Source: Tetmemena sp. SeJ-2015
Lineage: Eukaryota > Ciliophora > Spirotrichea > Sporadotrichida > Oxytrichidae
Assembly: GCA_027382625.1 (NCBI GenBank)
Contig: JAJKFJ010021704.1
Coordinates: 1-64,000, forward strand
Length of the DNA: 64,000 nt
Direction: 5' to 3'
In this document: in pieces, positions 56,499-64,000 of the stretch
How positions within the stretch are numbered: position 1 is the stretch's first letter
How the letters are laid out: each line of letters begins with the position of its first letter
Position numbers and translations under genes: made by a program
Notes under the pieces: generated by a model
Told to the model about the DNA's origin: nothing
Seen by the model: only the letters and a program-made list of their open reading frames with translations
The model's database searches: none

Positions 56499-59400
56499 AT
56501 GAGCAAGGTTCAAGAAACAAAACAGCAATAATCATCCACAAACTAAAAAGCCTCCCCTGAAAAAGAGAGAAACATTTCAGATGCGCAGTCCAATTATGGA
56601 GCACTTCATAAAAGACAAGCTTAAGAAAACGGCGAGCAATTTGCTAATCAGGTTAATCTGTCAAGCTATGGAGGAATTGAGCAAAGTGGGAGCACCACTG
56701 AGCTAGATATAATCAAAAGCGTTGTAAAAGAAACCATAGCCACTGGAAATATTCCCTCACACTTGATCATAAACAATGTCTTATTTAACTTCAACTAAAT
56801 TAGTTGATGACAGAGTAAGAAGATATAGTTATTAGAATCTAAGAATTATTCCTTAACTTTTTCTTAGCAAGCCAAACGAGCAAGATATAAGAAGGCAGCT
56901 GGTGAGGCTATACCTGAAAATATGGACAGCATATTGCAAGTTTCTAAGATCATAATCCGACAAGGGGAAATTAGTGGACACGAAAATGCTGGGTCTATTC
57001 AAGAAGAACAAACAGCACAACTGTTATGTGTACATGCCTAGTTCTGAAATCTTAGAAAAAGGCAGACTCAGACTAGTGCTAAATACAGAAAATGAATTCA
57101 ACCTCTATCAGTAGCTTAATGTAAATTTATATCACTCTCAAATATCTTGATAGTAAAAAGGAGAAGAAGAGAACTCCCAGTAGAATATGGTGAAAGTTAG
57201 TTATCAATCTATAGCAGCAGTCTGTGAATGCAAATCAGAAACTGTTGCTGTCTTCCTTAATCGCTTCAAAGAATTACTTGTAAAGATACAATTTCTTGAC
57301 TCAGGTTCTTTTTTAGTTAACTATCTGCGAGAAAAAACTCTTCTCGAACACTCTGAGTATTAATCTTAAATTTGGATTGCTGACTTTTCTAAGGAGCGGA
57401 GAGCTAGAGTTTATAAATACAAGTGATAGGAGTTATGAAGATGGAACTGGCTTGACTCATGATGGACTTCGATCTGAGTACTCTTACAAAAGCAGAGCAT
57501 ACTCCTAAGCACGATCTTAGAAGCAGACTATCGATATAAGAGGAGATTAAATTGCTTTTAAAATTATGACGATGGAAACATTAAGTAGCTGTAGACAAAT
57601 ATGTAGTATGGACTTGGAGATGGGATGATCCTAGTCAAGGCTAACCATTCCACTATGTCGCCTTCTTAAAACTAGAACTCTTAAAACCATAACGCTAGCA
57701 TATTTCTCCAGAATAGGAAAAATCTATCCACCATCAACAAGAGTCTGTAAGATAGCTCCTTCTCCTAATTATACTATAGTGCCTCGCCTGGCTAATCTAA
57801 AACAGTGATCAACTCTCAAAAGAAGTTGAAGACTGACAATTTGAACTCAGGGAGGAGGCAGAACTCCACTTACGCTCTCAGTACCGCAAGTGTTAACTTA
57901 AGCGCCCACAAGCCAAATAACGCCTCCTTATTTGAACCAAATTAGGACAGCAAGCAGCAAGCCAAAGACAATCATCGCTATCTTGCCGACTTCTTGAATT
58001 CTCAACAGCAATTTTTCAAGTAGAATGCGCACAAGATAAAAGATCTCTCAAACTTCAAGTAATTTCATGTTATGTATTATTGGTATTTGCTACTTTATAT
58101 AAACGATCAGTTGAGTTAGAAAAGTACAACTGCCTCCAACTAAAAACTGTCAGCTGGGAGATCCAACAATAACTAAATCATCGAGTCTATTCATGTAAGA
58201 TAGCATAGAGAGTTTAAAGCATGGTTTTTAGAAAATGAAGAGAGATAACAATCTAGATCAGTAGCACTGAGAGAGAAGGCGTTTCAACTCTAGTAGCAGT
58301 AGTTAGTGTCCTTAATTGAGATGCATAAGCAACGTTCAAAGAACAGGAGGAATTCTTCCCAGAATTAAAATCGCTTTGTCAGCAGTACGCTATTTGAAGG
58401 CAGAGAAGAGGACCTCCTCAGCAACTCAGGAAATGGAGAGGACTATAAAGATAGAAATTTATTAAGTAGCTATACTCTTCATTCTGCTTATTATGAAATT
58501 CTATTGCAACTCATGGATTGAATAGGAGCGAGGCGAATATCAACATTCAAGGAATAGATGAACGAAGTAGAAGTAGAGTCGACAATAATGGCTTGAATTT
58601 CGAAGCTTATAGAGAAGATAGTTAGATTGGCAGTCAGAAAGGGTAGAATTATCTAGGGAGTCTGAAATAAGGAGCCCATCTAATTAACAGAACTTTTATG
58701 CAAGGCCAGCAAGAGCAATCACCTTCATTTATTTGCTATTAAATTAATCATCAAAAATGTTTTAGCATTTATGAAAAGTGGAAACATGAACAAGTCCTAC
58801 ATTAATTCCATAAGTTAAGTTCCACCTATCTTACCAAACACCTAGAACTACAGCAACCTTTAGAACACAGCTGGTAAGTTTTCTTCAAAGTTCTTGAGTA
58901 CGACTAACTCCTATTTCAACTCCCTGGCTGTGAATCCTTTCTCTGGAGTGGACCCTAAGACTCAAGCCACGAAGCAGCTCTACACTTCTAATTACCCAGT
59001 ATTCCTCCGCTCTAATGGACCCTACCACGTTTACAATCACTTCAAGGAAAGGGCAGGACCTGCATACTTGGACAACACCAAGAAAGCAAAGGAAGATGCA
59101 AAGAAGCGATTGTAGGATTAACTTGAGGGACTGAAGAAAGGAAGAGAAGTTGAGAAGGATGTCTTCAATCGTTAAATTGAGAATGAGGAATAGAATTTCA
59201 AGATCCAATAAACTCTCAGGAAGATCAACAATGTGGAGAATTTGATGTACATTCAAATGCAGATGGAAAACTAGAAGAGGGCCAAGCAGTTAGATAAGTA
59301 GATGCATTAATCGCTATATGCGAAGCCTCACTTTGGACCAGAAGAGACGGAGGATCATTTGCGCCACTAGCACCTCACTAAGCTATAGAACCAAGAAAGG

Positions 59401-59686
59401 GTGAGGTAGTTGCTGGAGGATTAGATAAGAACTAATAGCGAAGCGAAACGAATGATGGCAAGTGAGGAAGTTAACTGCGATAAGATCAACTTGCAGGTAT
59501 CAAGTCAGATCCAACAGTAAGAAGAGTAGCTTAAGAAACTCAAAGAGCTTGAGAATAAGTAAGTAACATTAAAATTAAATGACCGATTCTTATAACGTCT
59601 GTTGTAGGAAAAAATTAAGAAAGGCCTGGCTGGATTAGATGAGTGTAAAAAAGACTAGGGAAGACTATAATAAGATCTTCCAGTGA
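56499..59686 (+). CDS. CCDC81-like protein (HU-type domains plus C-terminal coiled coil)
   Basis: ATG 56499 (MSKVQETKQQQSSTN). After LDIIKSVVKETIATGN and an insert at about 56800-56870, LYLKIWTAYCKFLRSQ, TKMLGLFKKNK and CYVYMPSSEI resemble the HU-CCDC81 fold (x-W-xx-hh-x-hh ... G-x-F). KVSYQSIAAVCECKSET and VFLNRFKELL match its following helices. A long Ser/Asn/Gln-rich middle follows (SSQNQNRFVSSTLFEGRE), then FKERAGPAYLDNTKKAKED coiled coil. A 49-nt intron (59559-59607) precedes KAWLDQMSVKKTREDY and TGA 59684. CCDC81 proteins are centrosome/cilium associated in animals. The assignment rests on motif pattern only. Confidence 0.5.
59559..59607 (+). other. intron, 49 nt
   Basis: GTAAGT...TTGTAG. 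Splicing changes frame to a Lys-rich C-terminus with a stop at 59684, better than the unspliced reading. Confidence 0.75.
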
Positions 59687-59870
59687 AAGGCACAAATTAA
59701 AGATAAAGGGAATGCTCTTTTTAAATTAAAAAATACCTCGATTCTCTACTTATGGCTTGCTATTGTGTGATATTTTGAGTTGAAGAAATAAGATTTATTT
59801 GCAAGCTATTTTTTCTACTTAAATTTAGATCCCTCATTCATAATTTTGAGTTAGCTCAACTTCTTATATC

Positions 59871-60995
59871 TCAATCTTTGGTGCCTTTGCGTCTGGGAAC
59901 ATATTCATATTTAGGTCTTTTCAAGTACCTTTTGTCCAGATTATAGTTCTCTAACCTCTCTTAATGAAAGTGAACCAGCTACCCGATCCTGTCAAGGATT
60001 ATCTTCTCGTGCATCTTCTAATCATCTTCAAAAGATACGAAGTAGCGGTACACTATTTGGAATTTGCAGTTGGGTCTCTGAGGACAGAATATCTCGAAAG
60101 TATTTGTATTGCCTTTAAAGCCCCTGAATTCAGCTATCCTAAGCTCGAACTAAGACTTATCCTAAACCTTCTTCATGAATTTGAAGAAAGTCTCCAAGCA
60201 AGTAAACTCCTTAAAGCCTTCAAGCAGACGCTTAATGTCAACTTTGCAGTTGACTGTTCCTCCCTCAGTCTCCTCCTCTAAAATCTGTTGGTTCTTATAA
60301 GTCTCTAAGCAACTCTAAATCGACCAAGAGTGCTCGATAAACTTAGTGTCCCTCCTCTTCCTGAAATAGTTGTAGCCCTGGCCACTCGTGAACTCAGTCT
60401 GATCGTATCCAGGGGTGAAAGTGCCATAAGAGATGTCGCTACCTCCTCCAGCCAGGAATTCCCCAATGTTAGAAATGTTGAGTGAATGCTTGGGCTTGTT
60501 ATAGCAGCTCTCCTCAGGCTTCAGTAGCTCTCCATTCAATTGCTTTTTTCTTCCGAGCACCTCTCTTACATACCTATTGAGAAATTGAATCCTAAAGCCT
60601 CCTGCTTCATTTTTGACATAAGTCTGAGGAGGTACCTCTACATTGCTAATGTCAAACTCCTCTGGCTCCCCAACCTTAGTTCCATTTCCTTTAATGTTCC
60701 TAGCTTTGACGAGATCTAGAACATCTCCCTCTGATATGAACTGCATGTCCTTGACTAGTCCCTTATGCCCCTGGTCCTTATAGAGAGCATAGATTTCAAA
60801 GAAAGCCAACTTTTCAGCCTCAGTTGGCTTAACTTTGAGATACTTCACCAGCAATATAGCCAAGTTGAGGGTGAGGGATATCGATAAATTCAGAGTTTCA
60901 GAGTACCGCTTGCCGTTTATCCGAATCCAAAACCCAATCAGTCGCCGCCATCGCTCCTCAGCTGTATCCATGTCTATCGTCTCAGAAATCATCAT
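59871..60995 (-). CDS. 374-aa unknown protein, no IES
   Basis: Single frame ATG 60995 (MMISETIDMDTAEERW) to TGA 59871-59873 with in-frame TAG Gln codons, no intron and no IES. Globular composition: YLKVKPTEAEKLAFFEI, ISEGDVLDLVKARN, FRIQFLNRYVREVLG, SLNISNIGEFLAGGGSD, DIKRLLEGFKEFTCLET, LRIAEFRGFKGNTNTFE, CKFQIVYRYFVSFEDD, and a basic end YVPRRKGTKD. I do not recognise the family. The gene is a single MDS, unusual in this window. Confidence 0.75.
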
Positions 60996-61523
60996 CCTTA
61001 GAAGTAAAAACAAAGTATAAATATCTTTCTATCTTTGATCAAAATTAATTCTACTTAATACATTTATAGAGCGAACCAAAATAATCCTAAAATTTAGAAC
61101 TCCTGACTAATTTCACAAGTTTTCTTTTATTTTAACTTATAAATTCAAAACTTATTTTAAATCAGTGAATGCCAATCTCGCTTGTATATGTGTTGAGACA
61201 GAGTAGATTGAACTAGTGCGTAAGGTTTAATTAATATTAGTCATCATAATATCTGCCTCATAAGAGAAAAGGATTCTTTGTAGTAAATACACTTCTTACT
61301 AAAGCTATTTATATAATAAAACATTCTTAGACTTCGCATCTTGGATCTAATTATTATATTTATAATGATTTGCTATTGCAATAAATAGTAATGATTACAA
61401 CTGCAACTTTTTTATTTTTGTTTTTTGGGGATAGGTGAAAGTGTTTTGTAATATAATTATAAATCTTAAGAACTTAACTAAAATGTAGCTTTCAAAGTTC
61501 ACCCTCCCACAGCCACCCTCGCT
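60996..61523. other. intergenic between divergent genes
   Basis: About 530 bp of AT-rich DNA between the 374-aa gene and the patatin-like gene. No coding frame; presumably holds both promoters and chromosome-end sites. Confidence 0.5.
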
Positions 61524-62764
61524 ATGGCAGCTCCCTCACATCTAATCTTGTTTCTGCCCCTGACAAGTGCTATTGCTAGCCCTCTTAGTGGCCAGGAAAA
61601 TGCTGCCTACTAGGTGGGAGTCCTCAAGGGACTACTTGCTAAGCTCCCAGCTGAGGAACTGCGCTACCAGACTGTCACTGGAGTGGCAGGTGGTGCAGTT
61701 AACGCCGTCTATCTCGGTCAGGCTGCTCCAGGTGATGAGCAAAACGCCACTGACAAGATCATTCATTCATTTAATTAGTATACTTACTATCTCTCTTTAC
61801 TTAGATGGAGCAGTTCTGGAGAGACGCCGCCTCCACCAAGCTTTACCAGGACTGGTGGGGTGGAGTGGTTGCTGGCCTCTTCACAGCTGGAGGCATCTAT
61901 GATGATGCTCCCATGTACTCTTTCCTCAAGAAAAGATTCCTGAACCACGAGACCTTCAAGAGAGATGTGGCTGTGGGTATCGTTGATGTGCTCGAGGGCG
62001 ACTACAGAAACTTCTTCTCAAAGGATATGTAGGACAACTCTCAACTTCTAGACGTGCTAGATGCCTCCTTCTCCTTCCCTGGGTTCTTCCCTCCCGCTGA
62101 GATCTTCAACTCTAAGTACTTCGATGGCTCCGCTGTCTATGACTTGGATGTCTTCACTGGCATTAACAAGTGCATTGAGAAGGGATACAAGGAGACCGAC
62201 GTTGTTGTAGATGTGATCTTCACCTCCTCAGCCAACCTTAAGGAAGTAGACGCCCATGACTACAAATCTATCGGTATGCTCTTCAGATTCCTCGAGATCT
62301 CCTCCTTCTACTCTAGCATGGACGGCCTGCTCAGAGCCAAGTTCTCCTACCCCAACGCTGTCTTCAGATATGCCATCTCACCCACCAAGACACTCCCATC
62401 TTCCTACTACCCTCTTGTAATTTTTCCTTATTACATTCTTATCCTTTTTTTAGAACTTGAACGTTGACCAAGTGCAGTCTATGATTGACTTGGGACAGAC
62501 TGATGCTGAAAATGCAGTCGCCAAGAAACAGAGTGTCGACCACCTTATTCATTACCACTTACTCAAATTGTTGGGTCAATTATATTCATTTATTTCTTAT
62601 TTTGAGAGTTACTGAAATCTAAGAATGACGAGAGATTACAAGGCATGAACTTCGGCGACTTCCTCGATGCCAAGTTCAACAGCGAGTATGACTTCGACTT
62701 CAACTTCGCAGCAGTCAAGGAGACCGAACCCTCTTACATCAGATACAAGCTCACTCAAGAGTGA
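61524..62764 (+). CDS. patatin-like protein, predicted catalytically inactive
   Basis: ATG 61524 (MAAPSHLILFLPLTSAIAS, signal-like). Patatin fold landmarks: AYQVGVLKGLLAKL, TVTGVAGGAVNAVYLGQ where GVSAGAxNA is expected, DASFSFPGFFPP (matching A-S-x-A-x-P), and YFDGSAVYDLDV (Asp-Gly of the Ser-Asp dyad). The nucleophile Ser of GxSxG is Ala/Gly here, and the upstream Gly-rich oxyanion segment is degraded (SGQENAAY), so lipase activity is unlikely while the fold and Asp remain. One IES (61756-61806), one 37-nt intron (62417-62453) and one IES (62559-62613) interrupt it. TGA 62762. Codon use is GC-richer than the neighbours. Confidence 0.75.
61756..61806. other. IES, 47 bp, pointer AGAT
   Basis: AGAT at 61756-61759 and 61803-61806. 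Removal joins QNATDK to MEQFWRDAAS. Confidence 0.75.
62417..62453 (+). other. intron, 37 nt
   Basis: GTAATT...TTTTAG between SSYYPL and NLNVDQVQSM. In-frame junction. Confidence 0.75.
62559..62613. other. IES, 50 bp, pointer TTACT
   Basis: TTACT at 62559-62563 and 62609-62613. Removal joins LIHYHLL to KSKNDERLQGMNF. Confidence 0.8.
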
Positions 62765-62987
62765 CCACACTACAGGTTCCAACCTTATCAAATCAAACAA
62801 AGGAGGCGCCAGCAATGATTCAACATCAGTGGTGCCTCACCTAATCCTATAATATAAGTTTCTACTTCCTTAATCATAGATACATACTCACTCTCACCCT
62901 CACATATCACCCCAATTATACGTTTTACTTTCAATAAGGTGAAGAGCTGATGATATCTAATCTTCCTTTAATTATATATTCGGGATA

Positions 62988-64000
62988 ATGTAGAATAAAT
63001 TCGCAGATAGGAGGCCACCAGAGCAAGCCGGAGAACACGATTAGGTCTTTCACACTCACTTTGTGAACTAGCACTTGGCAGCTACATCGAAACTGCTTCC
63101 ATCCTCTAAGTCCATGGCAGTTCTGACTCTTCACCAGGGCAAGAATAACTTCAACATGAACTCAGCTCAGACTTTAAACGGAGGTGGTGGGTCAAGTAGC
63201 ATCGCTGCTATTGGTGCAAACTTAACTGGCCTGGGAAAGAAAAAGTAGTCCACAGTGATGAGCAAGAAGGACATCAGAATTGAGACACTCAAGTAGAAAC
63301 TCATCAAATCAGAAAGAGATTCAATTACGAAAATTAAGGTAAGCTTTTGAATCTGAGGGAAGAGTCAGAGAGTTATTAATAACCTTCATTTCTCCAGTCT
63401 AAGAGTTATATTGTAGGGCGTTGGCTAGAAGTTCAATTAAGAAAGGGAAAAAGACATGGGCCTTCTCAGTTCGCAAGTGCGCTCATCTTCCACTATCATC
63501 CAGCTCCTCAACTCAAGATCCAAGCACTTAGATAAAAGATTTAAAGATGAACAGTAACTGAAGGATAAAGTACAGGAGCTTGAGAAAAAGGTCTTTGGCG
63601 ATTAAGGACTTAGAGGTAGTCAATCGCTCCCTCAGCTTGAGTTCAAGCTCTCTTAAAAGCTAGAAGGAGAGTATGAGCCAGCGTATGATGCTGAACTTAG
63701 GCAGAAGATAGGCACTATAAAGAAGAAACTCCTGAGTGACAAGATCAAATAGGAGGATGCAGACACCACTGGCATCTCCATGAAAACCAAGTTGAATAAA
63801 ATCCCTAAAATCGATGAGGACTCTGTGATATTGCAAGACTCAAATGCAATCAAAGGATCAAGAGATTTGCTTTTACATGCCTATATATTTAACATTAACT
63901 TTTCGAAAGAAGCAGACCCTTGGTAGATAAGATTTTTGCGCCATTTGCCAAGAGAAATATCTTACTAACACTAGAAGAGAAGAAAACTATCAACGAGTTC
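62988..64000 (+). CDS. coiled-coil protein, unknown, 3' end outside window
   Basis: ATG 62988 (MQNKFADRRPPEQAG). Continues NGGGGSSSIAAIGANLTGL and KKDIRIETLKQKLIKSE. After a 78-nt intron (63339-63416) come QKFNQEREKDMGLL, a coiled coil FKDEQQLKDKVQELEKKV, and KLSQKLEGEYEPAYDAEL. An IES at 63861-63910 joins NAIKGSR to SRPLVDKIFAPFAKRN, open to the window edge. Mostly helical; no catalytic domain. Confidence 0.65.
63339..63416 (+). other. intron, 78 nt
   Basis: GTAAGC...TTGTAG between SITKIK and GVGQKFNQE. Contains TGA in frame. Confidence 0.75.
63861..63910. other. IES, 47 bp, pointer AGA
   Basis: AGA at 63861-63863 and 63908-63910. Removal gives the open frame LVDKIFAPFAKRNI to the window end. 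The pointer is short, so the exact choice is uncertain. Confidence 0.55.

Noticed and set aside
58885..59256. 123-aa minus-strand ORF
   Set aside because: Antisense to the coiled-coil end of the CCDC81-like gene.

Overview
The window is germline (micronuclear) DNA of a stichotrich/hypotrich ciliate of the Oxytricha/Stylonychia/Tetmemena type. The sequence shows this in four ways. (1) Genes read through with TAA and TAG as glutamine and only TGA as stop. (2) Introns are short GT-AG introns of about 34-125 nt. (3) Many conserved reading frames are broken by short AT-rich inserts flanked by 3-11 bp direct repeats, and removing the insert plus one repeat copy restores the frame each time. That is the signature of internal eliminated sequences (IESs) with pointers. 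(4) Two genes have scrambled or inverted segments. Genus is not determined. Protein coordinates below span MDSs plus IESs unless stated.

Layout. 1-1100: low-complexity Gln-coded ORFs and a decayed DD34E transposase. 1.8-7.4 kb: a MITE-like palindromic element, a nearly intact IS630/Tc1-type transposase, a convergent accessory gene, and an uninterrupted 890-aa SecA-like SF2 ATPase gene. 7.9-12.5 kb (-): an eIF4G-like gene with at least ten IESs, one of them carrying a dispersed repeat. 13-19.3 kb (+): several hydrophilic genes of unknown function. 19.6-21.5 kb (-): a TauE/SafE-family membrane protein. 22-25.6 kb: two convergent Gln/Asn/Ser-rich genes. 25.8-27.2 kb (+): a NEK-type kinase. 27.4-35.6 kb (-): two paralogous Ser/Thr kinases with long interrupted tails. 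36.9-45.6 kb: a repeated cassette (TauE/SafE gene forward; alpha/beta-hydrolase and a partner segment reverse), with one TauE copy permuted and joined by a 10-bp pointer. 45.7-48.5 kb (-): a large hydrophilic gene. 48.7-50.9 kb (-): tandem genes for secreted proteins. 51.2-53.4 kb: replication factor C large subunit, N-terminal part on the minus strand and AAA+ part on the plus strand. 53.7-56.3 kb: coiled-coil/RING protein. 56.5-59.7 kb: CCDC81-like protein. 59.9-61 kb (-): an uninterrupted 374-aa unknown. 61.5-62.8 kb: a patatin-like protein without the expected nucleophile serine. 63-64 kb: the start of a coiled-coil gene cut by the window edge.

The genes do not form operons. In hypotrichs such loci become separate somatic nanochromosomes, so neighbours need not cooperate. 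The unifying biology is programmed DNA elimination and reordering. All IES calls were made by eye from frame restoration and repeat matching; comparison with the somatic genome would settle them.
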